DNA of 64,000 bases from Spirosoma rhododendri (GCF_012849055.1 NZ_CP051677.1:930001-994000), one strand, 5' to 3'. Positions 16,944 through 24,741 are shown, numbered from the stretch's first letter. Numbers and translations are program-made. The notes: generated from the letters alone by a model not told the origin.

Positions 16944-16991
16944 TTTACTTTTCTTTACTAAGGTAAACTTAAGTAAATCAGTGGATTTACT
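16944..16991 (-). promoter_or_regulatory. Cluster of TTTACT/AGTAAA repeats upstream of the glycoside hydrolase
   Basis: TTTACT occurs at 16944, 16954 and 16986, with inverted GTAAAC at 16963 and AGTAAA at 16972, all within 48 bp of AT-rich DNA about 90 bp upstream of the gene. A multi-site regulator is plausible. No exact -7 box is seen. The remaining 16992-17127 shows nothing that I can support. Confidence 0.4.
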
Positions 16992-17127
16992 AGAAAATGC
17001 AGGGCTAACCTGAGCGCGGGTACTGGTCCGATTGACACACGGCCCATTTAGTTGATGTATCTACCAGCTTAGTTGAACACAATGCCCGTCTGCCTAGTCA
17101 TAGAAGTGGAAACAGTACACAAAACAT

Positions 17128-17994
17128 ATGCAAGCCAACACAGCACAGCCTGCGCTCGACGCGGGTACAATCACATTGGGTGGCGACCTGACCGTTAACC
17201 GGATGGCCTACGGTGCCATGCGTATCACCGGCGACGGTATCTGGGGTCCGCCGAAGAACCACGACGAAGCGATACGGGTACTGAAGCGGGCGCTCGAACT
17301 GGGCATTAACTTTATCGACACCGCCGACAGCTACGGCCCTTATGTATCGGAAGAGTTGATCGCGGAGGCACTCCACCCCTACCCCGATGGGCTGATTATC
17401 GGTACGAAAGGCGGGCTGTTGCGTACCGGCCCGAATCAGTGGCCAGTCGACGGTAGCCGCAAGCATCTGGAAGAAGCCCTGAACGGTAGCCTGAAACGCC
17501 TGAAACTGGAGCGTATCGACCTGTACCAGCTTCACCGCTTCGACGATAAAGTACCAGCGGAAGAGTTTCTCGGTTTCTTGCAGGAAGCGCAGCAGGCGGG
17601 TAAAATCCGACACATTGGTTTGTCGGAAGTTGGCGTCGACCAGATTCGGCAGGCGCAGCAGTATTTCGAAGTGGTATCGGTGCAGAACATGTACAACTTC
17701 GGCCAGCAGAAGTGGAATGATGTGCTGAAATTCTGCGAGGAAGAGGAAATCGCCTTTATCCCGTGGTATCCGCTGGCGAGTGGTAATCTGAGTGCCGAAA
17801 ACGCCATCAGCAAAGTAGCTCAGCGGCACGGCGCTACCGATTATCAGGTGGCGCTGGCGTGGTTGCTGGCCGCATCGCCGGTGATGCTGCCCATCGCCGG
17901 AACATCATCGGTGAAGCACCTCGAAGAGAATGTGCTGGGCGCAACGCTCAAACTAACCGACGAAGATTTTCAGGATATGCCGTTACCGAAGTAA
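17128..17994 (+). CDS. Aldo/keto reductase family oxidoreductase
   Basis: 288 residues, NADPH-dependent TIM-barrel reductase. The full catalytic tetrad is present: Asp64 and Tyr69 (FIDTADSYG), Lys94 (IGTKGG) and His136 (LYQLHRFD). IGLSEVGVDQIRQAQ and LPIAGTSSVKHLEENV are the usual cofactor-binding segments. It belongs to the pyridoxal-reductase/AKR11-like group, and the substrate is unknown. The last codons, including the stop, form part of a 35-bp perfect hairpin (17982-18054). Confidence 0.88.
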   Translation: MQANTAQPALDAGTITLGGDLTVNRMAYGAMRITGDGIWGPPKNHDEAIRVLKRALELGINFIDTADSYGPYVSEELIAEALHPYPDGLIIGTKGGLLRTGPNQWPVDGSRKHLEEALNGSLKRLKLERIDLYQLHRFDDKVPAEEFLGFLQEAQQAGKIRHIGLSEVGVDQIRQAQQYFEVVSVQNMYNFGQQKWNDVLKFCEEEEIAFIPWYPLASGNLSAENAISKVAQRHGATDYQVALAWLLAASPVMLPIAGTSSVKHLEENVLGATLKLTDEDFQDMPLPK

Positions 17995-18054
17995 GAAAAA
18001 GTAAGGGGGTAGAAACGTTGTTTCTACCCCCTTACTTTTTCTTACTTCGGTAAC
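17982..18054. terminator. Perfect 35-bp hairpin spanning the aldo/keto reductase stop codon
   Basis: Arm 17982-18016 covers the final four codons and TAA (17992-17994). It is exactly complementary to 18020-18054, with loop GTT. It probably ends transcription of this gene and shields the convergent DUF2383 gene. The downstream arm is a faithful inverted copy of coding sequence. Confidence 0.7.
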
Positions 18055-18057
18055 TGT

Positions 18058-18136
18058 TGAATGATGGAGTGATAAAATGATTGAATGGGCTGGCGCGAGC
18101 GTCTTTTATTCAATCATTCTATCACTCCATCATTCA
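18058..18136. repeat. GAATGATGGAGTGATA inverted repeat family, copy 1
   Basis: Arms 18058-18086 and 18108-18136 are complementary with one mismatch, around a GGGCTGGCGCGAGC spacer. The same left arm and spacer recur at 60086-60174. Confidence 0.85.
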
Positions 18137-18144
18137 CTAATTAA

Positions 18145-18591
18145 CTATTTCAGCGCATTCATCTTGTCGGCGGTGGCCTTCAGTTCGCTGAGCTGTGCTT
18201 GCAAATCTTCCTTGATGTAAGCCGGAATATGATCCTTCTCGATGGCATCCTGATACGCATCGACGGCCGCATTCTCACCGAATTCAACCGAACTCAGTAC
18301 CGTAGCCCGGTCTTTACCCGTTACCGCAGCTTTGATGTCGATCCAGGCGCGGTGAATTTTGCTCGAGATGTCGCTGGTCGTCGCGTCAGACACGGCCAAT
18401 CCGTCGATGCGGACAATATGCTCGGCGAGCTGACTGCGGAACTTCTGGCTCTGGACGATATTGTGGCGAAACAGCGAGTCGAGATCAGCGTCTTTCGTGT
18501 CTTCGATTGCTTTTTCGTATCCCTGAATCCGGTCGTTGTTGATTTTTACCAGGTCGTTGAGATCGTCAACGATTTCTTCGTTCTTAATCAT
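18145..18591 (-). CDS. DUF2383 / PA2169-type four-helix-bundle protein
   Basis: 148 residues, entirely helical, opening with EEIVDDLNDLVKINNDRIQGYEKA, the start of the PA2169/DUF2383 family. IVQSQKFRSQLAEHI and EDLQAQLSELKATADKMNAL are later helices. The ferritin-like fold carries conserved acidic/His positions, but metal binding is unproven. The family is often stress-induced and found with DUF4142 proteins, one of which lies two genes upstream. The rhodopsin gene sits between them on the same strand. Confidence 0.8.
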   Translation of the reverse strand: MIKNEEIVDDLNDLVKINNDRIQGYEKAIEDTKDADLDSLFRHNIVQSQKFRSQLAEHIVRIDGLAVSDATTSDISSKIHRAWIDIKAAVTGKDRATVLSSVEFGENAAVDAYQDAIEKDHIPAYIKEDLQAQLSELKATADKMNALK

Positions 18592-18683
18592 GATAGTTGA
18601 GTTTCAATAAATGGTAGTTGCCAATTAGAACAGCCTCCACCGGCAATTGTTTGTCAGGCGGGGTTTTTATGACCAAAATCAGT

Positions 18684-19487
18684 TTAGTCGGGTGTCAGTT
18701 GCGCTGACTTCTGCTGGTGCGTCGACAAAAATAGCAGAGCTGCCACACCCGTTTTGTTGACTACGTCGCCAAAACAGAGCGCGATGTGAATGATGTTTGT
18801 GTCGACGCCCACCGCCGACAGGATGTAGCCAATCGGGTAAATACCCCAGAACGTCACTGTCGTAAGCGCTACGAGCTGGAATGTACGGTCGAGTTTCGGA
18901 GACGCGCCGTACTGGCGATACAGCTTGTACAACGTCCACGGCACAAGAACATAACCAACTGTCGACACGGCTCCCCAGATCAGCTTCGGCCCCACAATGG
19001 CTTCCTGATCGAAGGTCAGCTGCTGTTCGCCGATGTACCCAGTCACGATCATAAACAGATCAGCAACCAGCATCAGGATAATCGGGCGGGCAACGTCCCG
19101 CAGCGGCACGTTCAGCAACCGCACCATCGTCAGCAGCAGCAGGGGCGTAGTGATGGCCCAGTCCATGTAACGATATTGACTGATAGCCGGGTATGATTCG
19201 CGCATCAGGGTTTGCCGGTCGGTGGGGTCAGCGACGGTTGCCAGTTCGGCCAGCATGTCGTGGTAAAAACCCTGCATTTGGAAATAAGCATAGCCCGCTA
19301 CAATGGCAATGACCCCGCTTATGATGTGCGATACCTGGTGCTCCGGTTCAGCCAGCGGGCGGGTCGTAAACGTAAAGGCCGCCTGCGCCAGAAACACCAG
19401 ACTCGTTACGATCAAGCTGTAGTAGACTAGCATGGGCAGCAGCCCAACCGTGCCCGCCGTCGGGATAAATGTTTCGGACAACTCCAT
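18684..19487 (-). CDS. Microbial (type I) rhodopsin with D-T-T motif
   Basis: 267 residues with seven membrane helices. Retinal Schiff-base Lys245 lies in GDVVNKTGVAALLF, with counterion Asp241. Helix C reads RYMDWAITTPLLLLT: Arg106, Asp109 (acceptor), Thr113, and Thr120 where bacteriorhodopsin has Asp96 and proteorhodopsin Glu108. Leu117 is at the proteorhodopsin tuning position, where Leu goes with green absorption. Helix F has WGIYPIGY. Asp109 with Thr113 argues for proton transport rather than chloride or sodium pumping. No carotenoid or retinal-forming gene is in the window. It starts 6 bases after a terminator-like hairpin. Confidence 0.93.
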   Translation of the reverse strand: MELSETFIPTAGTVGLLPMLVYYSLIVTSLVFLAQAAFTFTTRPLAEPEHQVSHIISGVIAIVAGYAYFQMQGFYHDMLAELATVADPTDRQTLMRESYPAISQYRYMDWAITTPLLLLTMVRLLNVPLRDVARPIILMLVADLFMIVTGYIGEQQLTFDQEAIVGPKLIWGAVSTVGYVLVPWTLYKLYRQYGASPKLDRTFQLVALTTVTFWGIYPIGYILSAVGVDTNIIHIALCFGDVVNKTGVAALLFLSTHQQKSAQLTPD

Positions 19488-19534
19488 AAAAAAATCGCGT
19501 GTAGTACCGGTATACTCCGATTGCTACACGCGAT
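19488..19534 (-). terminator. Terminator/attenuator between DUF4142 gene and rhodopsin
   Basis: On the minus strand the 11-bp stem ATCGCGTGTAG/CTACACGCGAT (19534-19524 and 19504-19494) is followed by a run of T ending directly at the rhodopsin ATG. It looks like an intrinsic terminator for the DUF4142 gene, so rhodopsin transcripts must arise by readthrough or from a promoter that overlaps it. Confidence 0.75.
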
Positions 19535-19548
19535 CCAGGCAATTTGTT

Positions 19549-20196
19549 TTACTTGATGGTCTGCTTGATGCTGCTCATCTGCTGCTGCGCCTTCGTTGTC
19601 AGGTCCTGGGCGTATTTTTTCAGCGTGTCGTTGCTGCCGTACTTCAGATACGTATTTGCCAGATCGATAGCATCCTGCCGCTGATCGAGCATAACCGTTA
19701 CGAAGTTGTTGTCGAAGTTGCTGGTCAGTTTGTTCTCCGTGTTCCCACCCGCCTGAAACTTCAGCGCCATCGCTTTTATGTTCTGATTCTGCGCCTGCAT
19801 AAACGCCTGGTTAGGCCGCGATGGGCGTAGCTGGCGCGCCAGATTGTTAATCATGTCGATATCGGCCTGCACGGCAGGGATCATCGACTGCGCCATTTTC
19901 CGCAGCGAAGTGTCTTTACCGCTCTGCGCTTCCTGCTTCAGCAGGTCCAGTTGGCCCTGCGTCTGCACCCGCGCCTGCAAGGCATAGTCGAAGTCAGGAT
20001 CGCCGGTCGGTTCGAGCTTCGTCAGGCGCGACATCATCTGCCGCATGGGGGTGATGACGGCGATCTTATTTGTATCGGTAACGGGTTGGCTGGTAGTGGC
20101 TACCCCCGTAGTTGCCTGTGCGCAGGCCGCCAGCGACCCCGCCGACAAACTGATGATAAATGCACCCAGAAGCAGAGGATTTACTTTCGTTTTCAT
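19549..20196 (-). CDS. DUF4142 secreted helical protein
   Basis: 215 residues. Signal peptide near 1-26 (LLLGAFIISLSAGSLAACAQA), possibly a lipoprotein since Cys25 follows SLAA. The body is a ferritin-like bundle of DUF4142 type, with DYALQARVQTQGQLDLLKQEAQ, LRKMAQSMIPAVQADIDMIN, FVTVMLDQRQDAIDLANTYL and YAQDLTTKAQQQMSSIKQ. Family members are periplasmic, often stress-linked, of unknown biochemistry. It is the first gene of the minus-strand DUF4142-rhodopsin-DUF2383 group. Confidence 0.82.
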   Translation of the reverse strand: MKTKVNPLLLGAFIISLSAGSLAACAQATTGVATTSQPVTDTNKIAVITPMRQMMSRLTKLEPTGDPDFDYALQARVQTQGQLDLLKQEAQSGKDTSLRKMAQSMIPAVQADIDMINNLARQLRPSRPNQAFMQAQNQNIKAMALKFQAGGNTENKLTSNFDNNFVTVMLDQRQDAIDLANTYLKYGSNDTLKKYAQDLTTKAQQQMSSIKQTIK

Positions 20197-20295
20197 AGTT
20201 TTATGCTGAATGGTTGTCGTGGCAGACGGCCCGTTTGGGCCAATCTGTCATAAAGACAAATGAACACAAAAATGGTTTAACGGGCTGACAGTCTG

Positions 20296-21042
20296 CTATT
20301 CGTTTACGATCACTGTCAGCTGCGGCCACTCCGCCCGAATCATGTCGGCCAGCGCCCGAAGGCCCCACTCCTCGCTCCGCCGGTGCCCAACGGCGATAAC
20401 GGCCATGCCAGTGTCGTTCACAGCGTCCTGGGCTGGTTTTCGGTATTGGCCGGTCAGATACACGTTGGCTCCCCGTTCGGCGGCTTCCCGAACCAGTTCG
20501 TCGGTCATCGCGCCCACAACGGCTATCCTGTCGACACCGAACTGACGCCCGGCTTCGGCCCGGTCGTAATTACCGAGCAGGCCCTTCACATGGTCGAGGC
20601 ATTCATCAAATTCCTGCCCATTGACGTCGAGCAGCATACCGATCGCGCGTTTGGGCAGGGGTTCCCCCGTCTTCGTGGTAGCCTGCTTGTAGCCGATCGG
20701 CTCCAGATCACCCGTTGCGTCGAGTTGAGATGCCAGTGGTTCGCAATAGCCGATCGTCAGTGTTTCGTCGAATGGTAAATGATGGTACAGAACCCCCACA
20801 TCAGACGGTAGCGCATCGGTGTTGAGGTGCCACGGGCGGTGCAGCCACAACGCATCGAGTTGCTCCTGCTCAACCCAGTCGGCCAGGCCCGGAAACGGTT
20901 CCAGGGCTATTCCCAGCCGGGCGATGGGTCGGGTACCGGGCCGGTAGATGCCCCCCTGTTCGTCGGACGGGTAACGGCCGGCCGCTAACTGCGTATGTAA
21001 AAAATCGCTGATATCGGTAAGTGACAGCGTCGTCGTATTCAT
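20296..21042 (-). CDS. Nif3-like dinuclear metal-centre family protein
   Basis: About 248 residues from the ATG at 21042. A longer in-frame start at 21180 lacks family resemblance in its first 46 residues. The C-terminal half shows the Nif3 signature (AVVGAMTDELVREAAERGANVYLTGQYRKP, then GMAVIAVGHRRSEEWGLR), with Asp/His residues expected to bind two metals. The N-terminal half is more divergent. The family (GTP cyclohydrolase I type 2/NIF3) has poorly defined roles. It is transcribed divergently from the MATE gene. Confidence 0.78.
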   Translation of the reverse strand: MNTTTLSLTDISDFLHTQLAAGRYPSDEQGGIYRPGTRPIARLGIALEPFPGLADWVEQEQLDALWLHRPWHLNTDALPSDVGVLYHHLPFDETLTIGYCEPLASQLDATGDLEPIGYKQATTKTGEPLPKRAIGMLLDVNGQEFDECLDHVKGLLGNYDRAEAGRQFGVDRIAVVGAMTDELVREAAERGANVYLTGQYRKPAQDAVNDTGMAVIAVGHRRSEEWGLRALADMIRAEWPQLTVIVNE

Positions 21043-21158
21043 TGGTTCGATTGACTGGCCGGGCCAGTGTGATGCATAGATAACCCGTCGGCAACCGGTA
21101 GAGTTTAGTGCTCGGCCAACTATAGTACGGGAATAAGGCTGCTGGTTATCAGGCGCAT

Positions 21159-21190
21159 TTGATTTTTCGACCAAATTCACACTACCTTTG
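21159..21190 (+). promoter_or_regulatory. Promoter of the MATE exporter gene
   Basis: TTG at 21159-21161, a 21-bp spacer, then TACCTTTG at 21183-21190, an exact TAnnTTTG. The predicted transcript has a leader of about 180 bases before the ATG at 21379. Confidence 0.65.
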
Positions 21191-21247
21191 TTACCGCATT
21201 AGCGCCTTGCACAGGCAGGCCACCTACGCCGATGATTTTCCTCTGCT

Positions 21248-21361
21248 AAGACCCTACGCTGGTCTTTTTCTCTTTCAGTAAGCCACCCGCCCCGCTCCGG
21301 TTTGCCCGGTGGCTCTTTCCCATATTCAGTCTATTCATCATACCGTGGCATCTGACCACGG
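21248..21361 (+). promoter_or_regulatory. Structured 5' leader of the MATE gene
   Basis: Three stems in order: AAGACC/GGTCTT followed by T-rich sequence (21248-21270, terminator-like), AGCCACC/GGTGGCT (21281-21314) and CCGTGG/CCACGG (21343-21361), 12 bases before the codon preceding the start. The arrangement could be an attenuator or riboswitch, but I recognise no known aptamer. Confidence 0.35.
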
Positions 21362-21378
21362 CAAATCTGTCTGTTCAA

Positions 21379-22764
21379 ATGACCCGACTTATCCGGTTAT
21401 TCGTAGCCGCATTGCGCGGTTCCGAAACCAATTTTACGTCCGGCAGTATCAACCGGGCCTTGTTTCTACTGTCTGTGCCCATGATTCTTGAAATGGTCAT
21501 GGAATCGCTGTTCGCCATCGTCGATATCTTTTTCGTGGCCCAAATCGGCACCGAGGCAGTTGCTACCGTTGGCCTGACGGAATCGGTGCTTACCCTGGTC
21601 TATTCGGTAGCGATTGGTCTCAGCACAGCCGCAACCGCGCTGGTTGCCCGGCGCGTGGGCGAAAACGACCGATCGGGAGCCAGTGCGGCTATCGGTCAGG
21701 TGCTGTTGGTATCGCTGGGCTTGGCGGTGCTGATGGGCATAACCGGCTTTCTGTTTGCCGATCAGATTCTGCGGCTGATGGGGGGCGATGCCCGGCTGGT
21801 TACCAGTGGCGCGGGTTTTACCCGGATGATCTTTGCCAGTGCTCCCGCCATCATGCTGCTGTACACGCTGAGTGGTTGTTTGCGCGGGGCCGGGCGAGCG
21901 TCCGACGCAATGCGGTCGCTGTGGCTGGCCAACGGCGTCAACATCGTGCTATGTCCGGTGCTGATTTTTGGCTGGGGGCCACTGCCCGAACTGGGCGTTA
22001 TGGGTTCCGCCGTCGCTACGACCATTGGCCGCACGGTGGGCGTGCTGTATCAGCTGCGTGCCCTGACACGGCCCGGCACTACGGTACAGATTCGTCGCGC
22101 CGACATAACGCCCAATCCCGGATTGATCCGCAGCCTGCTGGGTCTGGCGGCTGGCGGGACAGGGCAGTTTCTGGTTTCATCAGCCAGCTGGGTGTTCCTG
22201 ACCCGCATTCTATCGACGTTTGGTAGCGATGTCGTCGCGGGGTACACGATTGCCATTCGGATTATCGTCTTCACGATTCTTCCGTCGTGGGGTATGGCCA
22301 ACGCAGCGGCAACGCTGGTCGGGCAAAATCTGGGGGCGGGGCAGGCCGACCGGGCTGAAGCGTCGGCCTGGCGGGCGGCCGTCGGCAACATGGTGTTTCT
22401 GGCGGTGGTGGGGCTGGTATTCTTCCTCAGCGCTACGAGCATTGTTAGCTTGTTCAACACCAACCCGGCGGTGGTCGCGGTTGCCGTCGATGCATTGCAG
22501 GTTTTTTGCGCGGGCTACGTGTTTTTCGCCTACGGCATGGTGCTGAGTCAGTCGCTAAACGGTGCTGGCGATACCCGGACCCCAACAATCATCAACATTG
22601 TGAGTTTCTGGCTGGTTGAAATTCCGCTGGCCTACACACTGGCCCACAGCCTGAACTGGGGGCCGCCAGGTGTGTTCTGGTCGGTGGCGATCAGTCAGTC
22701 GCTGCTGGCCGTGCTGGCTATTATCATCTTCCGGCGAGGGCGCTGGAAAGGCGTTCAGGTGTGA
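21379..22764 (+). CDS. MATE-family multidrug/sodium antiporter
   Basis: 461 residues with about twelve hydrophobic segments in two MatE repeats. The first opens INRALFLLSVPMILEMVMESLFAIVDIFFVAQIG and the second GLAAGGTGQFLVSSASWVFLTRILSTFG. GCLRGAGRASDAM and QSLNGAGDTRTPT are the paired family motifs. It exports cationic drugs or metabolites using Na+ or H+. It is divergent from the Nif3-like gene and has its own promoter and long leader. Substrate unknown. Confidence 0.92.
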   Translation: MTRLIRLFVAALRGSETNFTSGSINRALFLLSVPMILEMVMESLFAIVDIFFVAQIGTEAVATVGLTESVLTLVYSVAIGLSTAATALVARRVGENDRSGASAAIGQVLLVSLGLAVLMGITGFLFADQILRLMGGDARLVTSGAGFTRMIFASAPAIMLLYTLSGCLRGAGRASDAMRSLWLANGVNIVLCPVLIFGWGPLPELGVMGSAVATTIGRTVGVLYQLRALTRPGTTVQIRRADITPNPGLIRSLLGLAAGGTGQFLVSSASWVFLTRILSTFGSDVVAGYTIAIRIIVFTILPSWGMANAAATLVGQNLGAGQADRAEASAWRAAVGNMVFLAVVGLVFFLSATSIVSLFNTNPAVVAVAVDALQVFCAGYVFFAYGMVLSQSLNGAGDTRTPTIINIVSFWLVEIPLAYTLAHSLNWGPPGVFWSVAISQSLLAVLAIIIFRRGRWKGVQV

Positions 22765-23017
22765 AATACAGGCCCGATTCCGGCTTATTTATCCCCGAAA
22801 CTTTTACCAACAGGGGGGCGTTATTTTTCAGCCGGTTAGGTATTTTCAGTGAAGTAACCGCTGGTCGATCTGCCGAGCGAAAGCCGGTACGGCCGACTAT
22901 CCCGCTTACGCTGGATGGGGTAAGCCCCGTGATTTTCCGGCCTGTTGGCCCACACGAAAACGGCACCGGCCCGACAGGTACGACCCGTAAACCACGAACC
23001 TTTAACGACACACTATT

Positions 23018-24304
23018 TTGTTACACGATACACATAAAGAAGCCGAAACAGCTGTTCTGATCGCGCTGGTAACCCAGAAACAAACCGCCGATCAGACCCG
23101 CGAATATCTGGACGAGCTGGCGTTTCTGGCCGAAACGTCGGGTGTGAAGACGATAAAAAGCTTTACCCAGAAACTCGACCGGCCCGATACCCGCACGTAT
23201 GTGGGCAAGGGTAAGCTGGAGGAAATTCAACAGTTTCTCCTGGCGCACCCCGTCGACATCGTTATTTTCGACGACGACCTCACGCCCTCGCAGGTGCGTA
23301 ACCTGGAAAACAGTTTCAAGGAAGTCAAAGTCCTCGACCGCAGCCTGCTCATTCTGAACATCTTCGCTATGCGGGCTCAGACGGCGCAGGCGCGCGTGCA
23401 GGTCGAACTCGCGCAGTACCAGTACATGTACCCGCGCCTGACCCGGATGTGGAGCCACCTGACGAGTCAGAAAGGGGGCGTCGGGATGCGGGGGCCGGGT
23501 GAAACCGAGCTGGAGACTGACCGCCGGATCGTAAAAGACCGTATCTCCTTTTTGAAGGAAAAACTGTCGAAGATAGACCGGCAGAGTCAGACCCGACGGA
23601 AAGAGCGTGACCGGCTGGTGCGGGTGGCCCTCGTCGGCTACACCAACGTAGGCAAGTCGACACTGATGCGGACGATGGCCAAAACCGACGTGTTTGCCGA
23701 AAACAAGCTGTTTGCCACCGTCGATTCGACCGTTCGGAAGGTAACGCTGGGCAACATTCCGTTTCTGCTGACGGATACGGTTGGGTTCATCCGCAAGCTG
23801 CCGACCATGCTGATCGAAGCCTTTAAATCGACGCTGGACGAAGTGCGCGAAGCCGATATTCTGGTCCACGTCGTCGACGTGTCGCACCCGTTGTTTGAAG
23901 AACAGATCAGTGTCGTGCAATCGACGCTCGCGGATATCGGTGCCGCCGATAAGCCTACGGTGCTGGTCTTCAACAAGATGGACCGCTTTGAACCGAAGGC
24001 AGAATGGCTCGAAACGGTTCTGCCAGCGGAAGATGACGACTTCGACGCCGATCAGCCGATGCAGGTTGCCGAAATACCCCTCGCTGTACAGCGGCAGACC
24101 GCGCTAAACTTCCTGCGTAAGACGTATCTGGCGCAGCGTGCCGACCATGTTGTGTTCATCTCGGCCGAGACGGGTGAGAACATCAGCGAACTGCGCGAAC
24201 TACTTTATTCGCTGGTTCGGGAGAAGCATTACTACATCTACCCAAACTGGGTAAACGTCCCCCTATCGGAGTCTGCCGAATTTGGCGACGGTTTGGCGGG
24301 TTAA
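23018..24304 (+). CDS. hflX: GTPase HflX, TTG start
   Basis: 428 residues. The N-terminal HflX domain contains YLDELAFLAETSGVKTIKSF and YVGKGKLEEI. The coiled linker has KGGVGMRGPGETELETDRR. The GTPase domain has P-loop GYTNVGKSTLMR (207-218), DTVGFI and NKMD. HflX binds the 50S subunit and rescues or splits stalled/heat-damaged ribosomes. No ATG fits; the frame is closed by TAA at 23003, so TTG at 23018 (or ATT at 23015) must be used. A family-variable acidic insert, AEDDDFDADQP, lies near residue 335. The gene ends in a strong terminator. Confidence 0.93.
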   Translation: MLHDTHKEAETAVLIALVTQKQTADQTREYLDELAFLAETSGVKTIKSFTQKLDRPDTRTYVGKGKLEEIQQFLLAHPVDIVIFDDDLTPSQVRNLENSFKEVKVLDRSLLILNIFAMRAQTAQARVQVELAQYQYMYPRLTRMWSHLTSQKGGVGMRGPGETELETDRRIVKDRISFLKEKLSKIDRQSQTRRKERDRLVRVALVGYTNVGKSTLMRTMAKTDVFAENKLFATVDSTVRKVTLGNIPFLLTDTVGFIRKLPTMLIEAFKSTLDEVREADILVHVVDVSHPLFEEQISVVQSTLADIGAADKPTVLVFNKMDRFEPKAEWLETVLPAEDDDFDADQPMQVAEIPLAVQRQTALNFLRKTYLAQRADHVVFISAETGENISELRELLYSLVREKHYYIYPNWVNVPLSESAEFGDGLAG

Positions 24305-24332
24305 GCACATTGCGGTATTTTTGTCTGACAGC

Positions 24333-24370
24333 CTGACCGGCAGGGTTTATATTCTGCCGGTCAGTTTTTT
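24333..24370 (+). terminator. Rho-independent terminator after hflX
   Basis: CTGACCGGCAG/CTGCCGGTCAG (24333-24343 and 24354-24364) followed by T6. The tRNA relic begins at the next base. Confidence 0.92.
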
Positions 24371-24462
24371 GGTTGCGTAGTTCAACGGATAGAATACCTG
24401 CCTGCCGGCAGGCAGGGACGTTTCATAAACGTTTGATATGGGTTCGATTTCCGTCACGATCA
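24371..24462 (+). pseudogene. tRNA relic (anticodon CAT) split by a 20-bp palindrome
   Basis: The first 26 bases are identical to tRNA-Arg at 24704 (GGTTGCGTAGTTCAACGG...). A 20-bp insert (24397-24416) follows, then a near-identical 3' part (24417-24462). The anticodon loop reads TTCATAA instead of TTCCTAA. The acceptor 3' strand is altered to CACGATC, leaving a mismatch and weak pairs, and no CCA is encoded. The insertion lies between D-arm and anticodon stem. Not expected to be functional. Confidence 0.75.
24397..24416. repeat. 20-bp perfect palindrome inserted in the tRNA relic
   Basis: CCTGCCTGCCGGCAGGCAGG equals its own reverse complement. It is absent from the otherwise matching tRNA at 24704, so it looks like a discrete insertion. 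I recall similar palindromes scattered in other bacterial genomes. Confidence 0.8.
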
Positions 24463-24474
24463 TAAACAGTTAGT

Positions 24475-24741
24475 ATGTTTTACGTGTACGCTATTCAAAG
24501 TCAGCAAGATAACCGCATCTATGTGGGGATGACCGGTGATGTGACACATAGATTGCATGAACATAATTTGGGCAAAACCCAATCGACTGCGTTTTACAGA
24601 CCCTGGCGATTAGTTTACACCGAACAGGCACTAAACCGCGTAGAAGCCAGAAAGCGCGAGATCTGGTTGAAGTCAGGAGTTGGTAAAGAGTACTTGAAAA
24701 ATTGGTTGCGTAGTTCAACGGATAGAATAGACGTTTCCTAA
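24475..24741 (+). CDS. GIY-YIG nuclease-domain protein whose 3' end overlaps tRNA-Arg
   Basis: 88 residues of the small single-domain GIY-YIG (UPF0213-like) family. VYA (4-6) and YVG (16-18) form the GIY-YIG pair. Arg26 and Glu57 fit the catalytic Arg and metal-binding Glu. The family-typical KSGVGKEYLKNW ends the domain. Residues after Trp77 (RSSTDRIDVS) are translated from the tRNA-Arg gene on the same strand. The gene lies exactly between a tRNA relic (13 bp upstream) and the intact tRNA, and is AT-richer than its neighbours. It may be a mobile or tRNA-targeting nuclease; its true role is unknown. Confidence 0.88.
   Translation: MFYVYAIQSQQDNRIYVGMTGDVTHRLHEHNLGKTQSTAFYRPWRLVYTEQALNRVEARKREIWLKSGVGKEYLKNWLRSSTDRIDVS

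Noticed and set aside
18684..19487. Chloride or sodium-pumping rhodopsin
   Set aside because: Chloride pumps have Thr or Asn at the acceptor position and sodium pumps have an NDQ motif. Here the acceptor is Asp109 followed by Thr113.
24371..24462. Functional tRNA with CAT anticodon (Met or Ile2)
   Set aside because: It is interrupted by a 20-bp palindrome, has acceptor-stem mismatches and encodes no CCA.
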